The notes under the pieces are model-generated. The model saw only the letters and a list, made by a program, of their open reading frames with translations. It ran no database searches and was not told where the DNA came from. A stretch of 64,000 nucleotides of DNA from Aestuariibius sp. HNIBRBA575 (GTDB lineage: Bacteria; Pseudomonadota; Alphaproteobacteria; Rhodobacterales; Rhodobacteraceae), in assembly GCF_040932005.1 (NCBI RefSeq), contig NZ_CP162415.1, positions 19,547-83,546 of the forward strand. Reading direction: 5' to 3'. The translations under genes and the position numbers were made by a program. Below, in pieces: positions 8,781-17,033 of the stretch. Every line of letters starts with the position of its first letter. Positions within the stretch are counted from its first letter, which is position 1.

Positions 8781-9682
8781 CCCGACATCTGTTTTTACAC
8801 ATTGGGATGCCCAAATCCGGGTCAACCTATCTGCAGCGGGTGTTGCTGCAAAATCAGGCGACATTGGCCGCCGCTGGGATCAGTTACCCCCATGACAGCC
8901 CCGGTCAGGGCCATCCCGGCAATGGCCGCGATATTGGCACCTGTGATACAGCCCAGTTAGAGGCGCTGTTTGATGGACATGACCGGATGATCCTGTCCCA
9001 CGAAGACCTCTATACCCAAGGCGAAGGCGCGGTTGGCCTGCGTCAGGCCGCCAAAAACCTGGGCGTGGCCATCCATATTCAGGCCTTTGTGCGTCCGTTC
9101 AGTGAATTTGCCTTTGGGGATTATTCCCAAAGCATGAAGCAAAATTTCCGCATTTTCCTGAAAAACCGCTCGCCTTATATGGGGCGCAGTTTTGAACAAT
9201 ACACCGCCATGCGCGGGCGGACCTTAAATCCGGTGCTGCGGTTTCGCCAATGGCAATCCAGCCTGCCAGAGGCGCAGATTGCGGTCGACAGCCACAAAGA
9301 CATCCGTCCCGTCGTTGAAACATATCTGACGCGTTTTGGGGATCTGCCGACGCTGAACTGGCATTTGCCCAAATATTTGACCAACCCGTCTTTGCGCACG
9401 CAGGATTGCGATGATCTGGCGCGGATGATCGCCAATAAACATATCTCAGAGGATTACATCGAGGCCCATCGCAGGGCGGTGATGCATGAGACCGGGAAAC
9501 CGGATGCCGGGCGGACCAAAGAACGCATCACTTGGCTTGAGGCGATGTGTGAGCATCGCAATGCAGAGCTGTGGGTGGAATATGGGTATGACAATCGCCT
9601 GCCTGATGCGAAAGGCACAGATTGGGGTGTGGTCTTGCCCGCCAAACTGCCCGCGCCAGACGTGTATCACAGCGAAGAGTGA
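8777..9682 (+). CDS. P-loop sulfotransferase-like protein
   Basis: This 301-residue protein begins with the PAPS-binding loop of sulfotransferases, HIGMPKSGSTYLQ (residues 8-20), and contains a later VRPFSEFAFGDYSQS stretch in the position of the 3'-phosphate-binding site. It should transfer sulfate from PAPS to a sugar hydroxyl, probably on a lipid-linked intermediate made with the preceding two-domain glycosyltransferase. Its ATG overlaps that gene's TGA by four bases, indicating translational coupling. The polysaccharide acceptor is inferred from context only. Confidence 0.78.
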   Translation: MTRHLFLHIGMPKSGSTYLQRVLLQNQATLAAAGISYPHDSPGQGHPGNGRDIGTCDTAQLEALFDGHDRMILSHEDLYTQGEGAVGLRQAAKNLGVAIHIQAFVRPFSEFAFGDYSQSMKQNFRIFLKNRSPYMGRSFEQYTAMRGRTLNPVLRFRQWQSSLPEAQIAVDSHKDIRPVVETYLTRFGDLPTLNWHLPKYLTNPSLRTQDCDDLARMIANKHISEDYIEAHRRAVMHETGKPDAGRTKERITWLEAMCEHRNAELWVEYGYDNRLPDAKGTDWGVVLPAKLPAPDVYHSEE

Positions 9683-9995
9683 CGCCGATTTTTGGCAAAG
9701 CCGGGACGGCATTTAGATGACGCCTAATGAGTGTTATGGTAAATAATCCGGGCTCTATATTGGATTTCAAGCGGGCGGAGAAAACTGGTCTGCATCCATG
9801 TGTTAACCCTAAAACAGGGTTGCGTAAGGTAAGGCGAACATGCGATTAAGCCCCAAGTTAAATAGAATTTTATCCGTGTTTAAAAGAATTTGATTTTTTT
9901 GTAGGTCGGGTGTCACAAGCCAGCGTAATATGCGTGATATTCAGCCGCCGTGTTAAGTGTTTTTGCTTTGCATATATGGATTTTGGGGGACTTTT
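9683..9995. promoter_or_regulatory. AT-rich upstream region of the ExoY-like gene
   Basis: This 313-base spacer is clearly more AT-rich than the genes and probably holds the promoter for the 10-12.9 kb operon. A perfect inverted repeat AACCCT-5 nt-AGGGTT (9805-9821) lies next to a GTTAAC hexamer (9802-9807). A well-placed GGGGA ribosome site (9985-9989) precedes the gene. The regulatory role of the repeat is inference. Confidence 0.5.
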
Positions 9996-10688
9996 ATGAA
10001 GTACGTCGACGTTAAGGCCAAAGCCTTTGAACCTGTTGAAGTTGCGCTTCCTCACGTGCCTGCTGCCTCTGAAAAACCCTATATGTCGTATGGTAAGCGG
10101 TTGCTTGATCTATGTCTTGCGCTCCTGATCCTTCCGATTGTTTTGCCAGTTATTCTGATCGCATGTTTGGTTGTGCGTCGGGATGGCGCGGCGGGGCTGT
10201 TCACCCAAGAAAGAATCGGCAAAGACGCAAAACCTTTCAAATGTTATAAGATTCGCACCATGGTGCCGGATGCAGAGGCGCGTTTGCAGGAATATCTGAA
10301 GACAGATCCTGAAATCGCCCGTGAATGGACCGTGAATCAAAAATTGCGCAAAGACCCGCGGATCACCAAAACCGGTGGTTTCTTGCGGTCCAGCAGCATC
10401 GATGAATTGCCCCAGATTTTCAACGTGATCCGTGGCGACATGAGCTTTCTTGGGCCGCGCCCGTTCATGTCCGACCAAGAAGAGATGTATCGTGCGGCGG
10501 GTGGATCTGCCTATTTCCATCTGCGCCCGGGTATTTCCGGTCCTTGGCAGGTCTATGGCCGTGGCGAAACCAGCTTTGCAGCGCGGGTCGATTTCGACAA
10601 TAAATACCTGCGCAATCTCAGCCTGATGAACGATCTGGCATTGATTTTTCACACTATTCGCGTTGTCGTGTCCCGGTCTGGCCACTAA
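9996..10688 (+). CDS. ExoY-like undecaprenyl-phosphate sugar-1-phosphate transferase
   Basis: This is the probable initiating enzyme that moves a sugar-1-phosphate from a UDP-sugar onto undecaprenyl phosphate at the inner membrane. It has 230 residues with one N-terminal hydrophobic helix (LLDLCLALLILPIVLPVILI), then the PssY/ExoY/WbaP catalytic signatures KCYKIRTM, DELPQIFNVIRGDMSFLGP and RPGISGPWQ. The length matches ExoY, the short version lacking the N-terminal membrane bundle of WbaP. The start is set by a GGGGA ribosome site 6 bases upstream of ATG. It opens an operon with two glycosyltransferases. Sugar identity (galactose or glucose) cannot be read from sequence. Confidence 0.92.
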   Translation: MKYVDVKAKAFEPVEVALPHVPAASEKPYMSYGKRLLDLCLALLILPIVLPVILIACLVVRRDGAAGLFTQERIGKDAKPFKCYKIRTMVPDAEARLQEYLKTDPEIAREWTVNQKLRKDPRITKTGGFLRSSSIDELPQIFNVIRGDMSFLGPRPFMSDQEEMYRAAGGSAYFHLRPGISGPWQVYGRGETSFAARVDFDNKYLRNLSLMNDLALIFHTIRVVVSRSGH

Positions 10689-10736
10689 GAGAAGCATCAG
10701 ATCGATGCGGCAACAACAGCGCGGTGCGGCGACCCT

Positions 10737-11681
10737 ATGACACAGATGCCCTTGATCACCGTCCCTCTTGTTTCGATTGTTATCCCAACCTTCCATCGGA
10801 CCGACAAATTGTCAGTGCTTTTGGCCGATTTGGCGATGCAAATCCCCGAAGATGGATCGGTGGATGTTGTGGTGGTCGACAATGATCAGGATGGATCGGC
10901 GCAGGCGGTTATGCCGGATGTGCCTTGGCTGCATTACCTGATTGAGCCGTCATCCGGGGTGGCGACGGCGCGCAATACAGGGGTCCAGTCGGCCCGGGGC
11001 CGTTATATTCTGTTCATCGACGACGATCAGCGCCCCAGCGCGGACTGGCTGGCGCAGATGTTGGCACACGCAAAGGCGGGTCATCCGGTCTGTTTTGGTC
11101 CGGTGGCAGCGGTCTATGATGTGGTGCCCCCTGCGCCGTTGCGCCGGGCGTTGGATCCGATGTTTTCGCGCAGCTTATCTGACCCCTCGGGGGCGGAAAT
11201 TAGTGCCAAACGCGCCTATATGGGGACGGGAAACGCGATGTTTGACCGTCAGGCCTGTTTTCAGGATGCCGTGTTTGAAACCCAATTTAACGGCGGCGGA
11301 GAAGACGTCTGGCTGTTGCGGCACCTCGCTGAGGATCTGGCATTGCCATTCATTTGGGTGGCTGAGGCGGGCGTGGGGGAACATGTCCCTGATGATCGCT
11401 GTCGCGTGGATTTTGTGCTGCGACGTAAACGGCTGGACGGCACGTTGCGCTGTGTTGTCGAAAGTGGCGGGGCTGGTCCTAAAAAATGGGCGCGGTTGGC
11501 GATGTGGATGGGCGTTGGCGCGGCGCAAGTGGGGCTGCATGGGCTGGGGCTGATATGGTCTGGGTTGCGGCGCAATGATGCTGGGCTGTATCACCGGGCG
11601 CAGATGGCGACCGGGATTGGTAAATTGATCTGGTGGACCCATCCCTTTGTGTGGGCGCCAAAACAAAGGGCGCGGGCATGA
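10737..11681 (+). CDS. Family 2 glycosyltransferase
   Basis: This 314-residue GT-A glycosyltransferase has an N-terminal VSIVIPTFHRTDKL, VVVDNDQDGSA as the nucleotide-binding aspartates and a FIDDDQRP metal site (about residue 95). Later GNAMFDRQACF and GGGEDVWLL motifs are typical of inverting GT2 enzymes. It follows the ExoY-like transferase by 48 bases and overlaps the next glycosyltransferase by four bases. It probably adds the second or third sugar of the repeat unit on the cytoplasmic face. Donor and linkage are unknown. Confidence 0.88.
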   Translation: MTQMPLITVPLVSIVIPTFHRTDKLSVLLADLAMQIPEDGSVDVVVVDNDQDGSAQAVMPDVPWLHYLIEPSSGVATARNTGVQSARGRYILFIDDDQRPSADWLAQMLAHAKAGHPVCFGPVAAVYDVVPPAPLRRALDPMFSRSLSDPSGAEISAKRAYMGTGNAMFDRQACFQDAVFETQFNGGGEDVWLLRHLAEDLALPFIWVAEAGVGEHVPDDRCRVDFVLRRKRLDGTLRCVVESGGAGPKKWARLAMWMGVGAAQVGLHGLGLIWSGLRRNDAGLYHRAQMATGIGKLIWWTHPFVWAPKQRARA

Positions 11682-12919
11682 TCCCAAAAATTGGCTATCT
11701 GGTCAGCGAATACCCCGCCGTTTCCCATACCTTTATTCAACGCGAAGTGGCTGCATTGCAGGAACAGGGCGTGGATGTGGTGCCGTATTCGATCCGCGAA
11801 CCCAGCGAAGCCGGCCGCAAGGGCGCGGTTGAAAAACGCGAACATGCGCGCACGTTTTATGTGCTGCCCAAGCTGAAAAAGCCGCTGCAATTGATGGCGA
11901 CCCATGCCCGGATGATCCGGCGCGGACCGGGGCGTTATTTCCGCATATTGGGCCGGGCCATCACCCGACGCCCTGCAGGGATCAAGGCGTTGATCTGGCA
12001 TCTGGCCTATTTTGCCGAAGCAGGCGTTCTGGCCGATCAAATGGGCCGCGATGGCGTGACCCACCTGCATGTGCATTTTGCCAATGCGGGATGCACTGTG
12101 GGGATGATGGCGGCTGGTCTGGCGGATATTCCGTTTAGCTTTACCATGCATGGGCCGACCGAATTTTTCGATGTGCAGCCGCATCAATTGCCCGACAAGA
12201 TTGCGCAGGCCAAATTTGTGGTCTGTATCAGCCATTTCTGCCGGTCGCAGTTGATGCTGTTTTCCGATCCCAGCCATTGGGACAAATTCCACATTGTGCG
12301 CTGCGCCATTGATCCGGATCGGTTTGCATCCGGGGCGGATAAAATCCGCAAAAGCCTGCTGTTTGTCGGGCGGATGTCTGGGGTCAAAGGCGTGCCTTTG
12401 CTGCTGCAATCTGCGGCGGACTTGCGGGAAAAACACCCGGATATGCGCGTGACTTTGGTGGGCGATGGCCCCGAACGCGCCGCGTTAGAGACGAAAGTGA
12501 CACAATCGGGGCTGGGCGAGATCGTACATTTCACTGGCTATCAGACACAGGATGAGGTCGCGCAATTTATGCAGCAATCCGAGGTTCTGGTTCTGGCGAG
12601 CTTTGCCGAAGGATTGCCGGTGGTGCTGATGGAAGCGCTGGCCAGTGATACGGCTGTGGTCACCACCCGGATCGCCGGTGTGGCGGAACTGGTTGAGGAT
12701 GGCGTAAACGGTTTGCTGGTTTCGGCGGGGGATCAGGACGGGCTGACGCGGGCCTTGGACCGGGTGCTGTCAGATGCAGATCTGTGTCGCCAGATGGGAA
12801 CGGCTGGCCCGGCAAAAATCCGGACCATGTTCAATTCGCAGGTTGAGGCAGAAAAGCTGGCCGCGCTGTTTGGGGCTGCGGGTTCAACACAGGCCCCCAA
12901 GACAGGTTCAGCCAGCTGA
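11678..12919 (+). CDS. Family 4 glycosyltransferase (colanic-acid type)
   Basis: This 413-residue GT-B glycosyltransferase starts IGYLVSEYPAVSHTFIQREV, the hallmark of colanic-acid/ExoL-like GT4 enzymes. It carries LLFVGRMSGVKG at the start of the C-terminal Rossmann domain and SFAEGLPVVLMEALAS, the E-x7-E donor-binding element (about 305-320). The frame is open a little further upstream, but the ATG overlapping the previous stop (ATGA) is the natural start. It converges on the next gene with 5 bases between stops. Donor sugar unknown. Confidence 0.9.
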   Translation: MIPKIGYLVSEYPAVSHTFIQREVAALQEQGVDVVPYSIREPSEAGRKGAVEKREHARTFYVLPKLKKPLQLMATHARMIRRGPGRYFRILGRAITRRPAGIKALIWHLAYFAEAGVLADQMGRDGVTHLHVHFANAGCTVGMMAAGLADIPFSFTMHGPTEFFDVQPHQLPDKIAQAKFVVCISHFCRSQLMLFSDPSHWDKFHIVRCAIDPDRFASGADKIRKSLLFVGRMSGVKGVPLLLQSAADLREKHPDMRVTLVGDGPERAALETKVTQSGLGEIVHFTGYQTQDEVAQFMQQSEVLVLASFAEGLPVVLMEALASDTAVVTTRIAGVAELVEDGVNGLLVSAGDQDGLTRALDRVLSDADLCRQMGTAGPAKIRTMFNSQVEAEKLAALFGAAGSTQAPKTGSAS

Positions 12920-12924
12920 CTGCA

Positions 12925-13428
12925 TCAGCATTCGCGCACACCCATATTGATGATTTGCGATGCGGAAATGCGGTGCACGCCGTTGATCCGATAGCGGCCT
13001 TCGGACATGTACCAATCGCGCAATGGCGCGGGGTAATAGTTTGAAATGATCCGCGACACCCGTTCGAAATCGGCCGCATTCATCGGCGTGCCATAGATCG
13101 ACGGGCCGTGAAACCCAAAGGTTGTGGCGCGCGACACACATGTGTCAGGCAGGCCCAGATACATGGTGCAGGTCGAATAACAGACCTGCCCGCGAATTTC
13201 GACCGGCTGGCCACTGGCGCGGATATTGCGCAATTCGCGCATGCGCTGACGGATAAACCCGCCGCGATCATTGCCAACCACCAATGCGTTTGCCGGATAA
13301 CTTTGCTGAGCGACGGCCAGTGTTGCACTGCCGGGCCCCATTAACATCAATATCACCAAGGCGCCCACCAACAGAGTATGCGCGCGTTTTACAACAGGCC
13401 GAATACCAGCCCCACCATGCTTTTGCAT
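12925..13428 (-). CDS. Hypothetical exported protein with C-x3-C motif
   Basis: This 167-residue protein has a basic N-terminus and hydrophobic stretch (TLLVGALVILMLMGPGSATLA) consistent with a signal peptide. The mature part contains ASGQPVEIRGQVCYSTCTMYL and a GFHGPS segment, which recall the COG3904-type periplasmic proteins with a ClpP/crotonase-like fold. I cannot confirm catalysis. A further Cys pair and a final C-terminal Cys suggest disulfides in the periplasm. The ATG before QKHGG is chosen because an AGGGGTGA ribosome site precedes it. It may assist surface-polymer assembly, but only its location suggests that. Confidence 0.6.
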   Translation of the reverse strand: MQKHGGAGIRPVVKRAHTLLVGALVILMLMGPGSATLAVAQQSYPANALVVGNDRGGFIRQRMRELRNIRASGQPVEIRGQVCYSTCTMYLGLPDTCVSRATTFGFHGPSIYGTPMNAADFERVSRIISNYYPAPLRDWYMSEGRYRINGVHRISASQIINMGVREC

Positions 13429-13602
13429 GAGATCACCCCTTGATCTCAGACCCGTATTATTGGGTCCCACCACGCCCCCACGCAGTGGGCTTAGATCAAC
13501 ATCAGGGGCTTAATAATCTGTTGCTTGGGCGGTCGGAGGTTTCTTATTTTGCTTAAATAACGAGGTGTTAGTCATGGTTTTGCCGTATTTCACAGGTGAA
13601 AA

Positions 13603-15618
13603 TCAGCGCGCCAGTTCGTGGATCTGCATCACCTGCCCATCGGGAAATTGCACGGTTTCAACATCATAAAGCCAGATCACCCCGGTGGGGCTGGTGACGG
13701 TGACGCCTGCCTCTTTTTGGTCAAACTGATAGCTGTCGCGCGGGGCGGATAAGATCAAATTGTCCAGACCTGACCCGCCATTGATCCCATCCCGGCCACC
13801 GGATTCGATAAATGTATCATCGCCGTCCGCGCCGATCAGGTAATCCTCTTGGGCGGTGCCCTGCAATGTTGCGCCTTCGGGCGGGGCGTATCGCACCACG
13901 CCATGCAGATATTGCGGGCCGCCTGGTTCATTCCACCATGGGTCATTCTGCGCGGCGTTTTGCTTGACAACTTGGCTGCGCGGGGTGCTGTCGGCATGGC
14001 TTTGATACAATCCCCATGTGCCAGATCGCGACGTGCCTGAGCCTTCGGTGAATTGCATGAACGGGCCGTCGGACTGGGCCTGCCAATCCTGCCAAAGCGT
14101 TTGATAGAGATCGCCCATTTCAGCGGAGCGTACAAAACCTGTCATCAAGGATTGCATGGCGTCGGTTTGATCGCGGGTCAGGTCGCGCACCGCAAAGCTG
14201 TGATGCACATGTTGGCCGCCTTCATAGGCGGTCAGGCGCAATCCATGTGCATGGGCCAGATCGGCTTGTGCGGACCAGTTCTGGATGATTGCGGGCAGCG
14301 AAGATGGGGTGGCGGGATTGCGCAGGGTGCGTTCCAGCCAATCATAGGCGGCCGGGGCGGGGACCTGGGTGATGTCCAGCACTTGGGCGCGCAGGTCTGC
14401 TTGGCGGACCAGAGCGCTGCCAAAATAGGTGGTGATGGCAAATTCATCAAACACCGTGGCCGGGTCGCGCCATTGCCGGGGGGCATTGGTCCGCCAGGCG
14501 GGGGCGGTCAAAATTTGGTTGGTCGCCCAAGTGTTGACCGTTTGGCCCCCCAATATCAAAACCAACCGATCATCGGCTGCTGGTCCAAATTCGTCGCGCC
14601 AGATTTGGGCCATCTGGGTGGCCTTCATCGTGTAATAGCTATGGGGGGCCGGGGTTCCCCAGTCACGTTCGCTTTGAGCGCGCACCCAGCGGGCCTGGGC
14701 AAATGCCCCGTTCCAGACTTCGTTGGAATATTCCACATGGGCCTTTAGGGCCGGGTCCAGATTGTCGCGCACATATCGCGCAAACTGGCGCATAAACCGG
14801 TCATTGGCGCGGTGGGGCATGGTGAACCACGGATCGGCACCGATTTCATTGGCCAGACGGACCATATGTTCCACAGGGACAATCTGGCTTTGGCCGCGCT
14901 GATCTGGTGTGGGCCAATCGCGCCAATGCTGGATCGTGGCATTGTTGGTACCCATCCAGTTCATGAACCGGATTTCGCGTGCCTCATCAATCAGCGCCAG
15001 CCAATCAGGATGAAACAGCGCGCCGGCCTGTAGCAACGGTTCCTGATCTGCACGAAACAGCCGGATATCGCGCAAATGGTTGTTGGCATCTGTGCGGGTG
15101 ATTTGCAGAATGATATTGCCGCCATTGCGGTTCTCAAATGTGATCCGGCCCGGGCTGTTTTGGGTGATCTGCACATCCCCTGACAGGGTCAAATCCCCCT
15201 GCCCCTGATAATCCAGCACATAGGTGCCCGCCCGCTGTGCCGCCAGAACGGGGTCCGCCCGGCTGCTGGCGGTCCAGGCAAAAATGGTTTTGATATGCAA
15301 ACCGTCAGGAATGCGGATCGGCCAGCCATCCGCGTCAAAACTGTTGGCATCCCGCAGGTCCTGATGTGACAGAACCTGCCATTTATCAGCAGAGCCCGCG
15401 ATCCAGGGGCGCATGACATGTATCAGATCGATATAGGGCTGAACCGGGGCCCAATCGGCCGGGGCAGACAGGTTGAAGGCCAAAACCGGGCTGGCATCGC
15501 CCTGCCCGATCGCGGTTTGATCTGTCTGTGCGATGGCGGCGTTCTGGGGACCCAAAAGCGTCAATGCGCAGATCAAACTGCACAGCGACATGCGCCAAGA
15601 GACGGCGTTGAAAAACAT
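13603..15618 (-). CDS. Secreted glycoside-hydrolase-like protein with RTX-like tail
   Basis: This 671-residue protein has a Sec signal peptide (MSLCSLICALTLLGP, cleavage near AIA-QTDQ). The central part (about 200-480) contains WFTMPHRANDRFMRQFARYV and VEYSNEVWNGAF, where NE(V)W resembles the acid/base end of strand 4 in clan A TIM-barrel glycosidases. A TAYEGGQH stretch further on could supply the nucleophile. The C-terminus holds LIGADGDDTFIESGGRDGINGGSG, a short RTX-like calcium motif. It might trim or release the polymer at the cell surface. It is divergent from the spike-like genes. Hydrolase class is inferred from motifs; the substrate is unknown. Confidence 0.65.
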   Translation of the reverse strand: MFFNAVSWRMSLCSLICALTLLGPQNAAIAQTDQTAIGQGDASPVLAFNLSAPADWAPVQPYIDLIHVMRPWIAGSADKWQVLSHQDLRDANSFDADGWPIRIPDGLHIKTIFAWTASSRADPVLAAQRAGTYVLDYQGQGDLTLSGDVQITQNSPGRITFENRNGGNIILQITRTDANNHLRDIRLFRADQEPLLQAGALFHPDWLALIDEAREIRFMNWMGTNNATIQHWRDWPTPDQRGQSQIVPVEHMVRLANEIGADPWFTMPHRANDRFMRQFARYVRDNLDPALKAHVEYSNEVWNGAFAQARWVRAQSERDWGTPAPHSYYTMKATQMAQIWRDEFGPAADDRLVLILGGQTVNTWATNQILTAPAWRTNAPRQWRDPATVFDEFAITTYFGSALVRQADLRAQVLDITQVPAPAAYDWLERTLRNPATPSSLPAIIQNWSAQADLAHAHGLRLTAYEGGQHVHHSFAVRDLTRDQTDAMQSLMTGFVRSAEMGDLYQTLWQDWQAQSDGPFMQFTEGSGTSRSGTWGLYQSHADSTPRSQVVKQNAAQNDPWWNEPGGPQYLHGVVRYAPPEGATLQGTAQEDYLIGADGDDTFIESGGRDGINGGSGLDNLILSAPRDSYQFDQKEAGVTVTSPTGVIWLYDVETVQFPDGQVMQIHELAR

Positions 15619-15795
15619 AATGGGTCCTGTCCAAAATCAAAGAGCTTCGTTCTGGCAAAGATGCGGCACCACCCCCATCGGAGCAAGCCGAGATTGCGGG
15701 GTGTTCCCATTTCCCGCCGACAGCGCACGATGGTCTAACGGCTCGTTTGCGCTTTGGTCCTAGAAGTGACCGTGACATTTTTCAGGAGAGCCACA

Positions 15796-16062
15796 ATGAC
15801 AAATCCTTTTTCAGGCCGTGTGCCTGCTCTTGCCGGGCCCGCGATGGACATCGTTCCGGTTGTACCAAATGATGGGGCTGACCTGACCCAAGGCGCGGTT
15901 GCTTTGTATGTTGAAACCGGTGGGGCGCTACAGGTCACATCCGTGTTGGGATCTGTGCGCAACGTCAATGTTGCAGATAACAGCATCCTGCCTGTGGGCG
16001 TGTTACGCGTGCATGCAACGGGCACCACAGCAACAGGCATCCATGCACTGGTGGTCAGCTAA
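15796..16062 (+). CDS. GTA head-spike base-like protein (RCAP_Rcc01079/GhsA type)
   Basis: This 88-residue protein opens MTNPFSGRVPALAGPAMDIV and then has DGADLTQGAVALYVETGGAL, a central ILPVGVLRVHATGTT and a short end. That pattern is what I recall for the spike base protein of Rhodobacter capsulatus GTA (Rcc01079, GhsA) and related phage-derived small beta-rich proteins. An AGGAG ribosome site lies 7 bases before the ATG. Its stop overlaps the next start (TAATG), so the two products are made together. In R. capsulatus the spike pair binds the polysaccharide capsule, which makes this placement notable. The family match is from memory and needs a profile search. Confidence 0.72.
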   Translation: MTNPFSGRVPALAGPAMDIVPVVPNDGADLTQGAVALYVETGGALQVTSVLGSVRNVNVADNSILPVGVLRVHATGTTATGIHALVVS

Positions 16063-16835
16063 TGTTTGGAATCGGCTTTGATGTGCCCACGCTGGCTGTG
16101 CGACGCAAGGCCAGCGGGGCGGCGGGACCCACCCTGCCCGCGTTGTCCGGTTTGATCGGGCTTTATGATGCGGCTGATGTCGGGACATTGGCACAGAATT
16201 CAAATGGGACCGGCGCGGTTGCCATCGGTGATCCGGTTGGGCATTGGGCATCGGCGGGGATGGGCCCTGTGAACGTGTCACAATCCATAACAGGTCGCCG
16301 TCCAATCCTGCAAAGTGACGGATCGCGGTATTGGTTTGAATGTGATGGTTCAGATGACATGCTGGAAAACACATCCGTTGCGGTCAGCCCCAGTTTTACA
16401 ATTGTGATGGCGGTGCATGTTGATGTGATCAACAATTACACATCCGGCGTGTTTTCGCTGGATGCGGCCAATGATTTTCAGATCCAGTCGGCGCATTCCT
16501 CGCAGATGCGGTTTGGCGTCGGCGCCAGCAATCTGGGGTTCAGCATGGGTGCGCAATCAGTGGATTATGCCAATCAGGATCTGGTTATGACGTTTTCACT
16601 GGATGCGGTTGCGGGAACGGCTGTGCTGCGTTTGAACGGTGCGGTTGTGAACACCCAAACCGGCTATAATGGCGGATTATCGGCGACCCAGAAAATGCGG
16701 TTTATGGTCAACCGGGGCGCCGGAAACGAAGTGGGGGGGCGGCTTTATCGTGCGGCCGTATGGAACGGGGCGGCCAACGTAGAAATTGCTGCTGCGGAAA
16801 CCTGGGTTGGTGCCGGGGCAGGTTTGTCATTGTGA
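16062..16835 (+). CDS. LamG/concanavalin-like domain protein, probable spike partner
   Basis: This 257-residue protein begins MFGIGFDVPTLAVRRK. From about residue 28 it reads as a concanavalin A-like (LamG) jelly roll: LIGLYDAADVGTL, a GHWASAG turn, RRPILQSDGSRYWFECDGS and repeated beta strands to the end. Such modules in phage tail and spike proteins bind carbohydrates. There is no signal peptide, which fits a virion component or non-Sec export rather than a periplasmic lectin. It is coupled to the spike-base-like gene by a TAATG overlap. By position it corresponds to the second spike gene (GhsB) of R. capsulatus, although I cannot assert sequence homology to GhsB. Confidence 0.65.
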   Translation: MFGIGFDVPTLAVRRKASGAAGPTLPALSGLIGLYDAADVGTLAQNSNGTGAVAIGDPVGHWASAGMGPVNVSQSITGRRPILQSDGSRYWFECDGSDDMLENTSVAVSPSFTIVMAVHVDVINNYTSGVFSLDAANDFQIQSAHSSQMRFGVGASNLGFSMGAQSVDYANQDLVMTFSLDAVAGTAVLRLNGAVVNTQTGYNGGLSATQKMRFMVNRGAGNEVGGRLYRAAVWNGAANVEIAAAETWVGAGAGLSL

Positions 16836-17033
16836 CGCCATGATCAGTCCCTGAGTGCTATTTGCAATCCTGTATGAGTGATTTCGTTTGGGCGATGCCG
16901 TCGGAATAAGGCATTGAAAACATACCCATGTTGGGTTACAAAAAGACGCATAAAAACACCTTTAATTTCAATGCGTTGTGTGGTCTGCCTCACTTTTAGT
17001 ATTTCTCGGAGACGGTTGGATGATACGCCAGAC

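Noticed and set aside
11591-12436. 281-codon minus-strand frame
   Set aside because: Antisense of the GT4 gene; no recognisable domain.
15796-16835. Prophage or full gene transfer agent cluster
   Set aside because: Only two spike-like genes are present; no terminase, portal, capsid, tail, integrase or lysis genes are found in the window.
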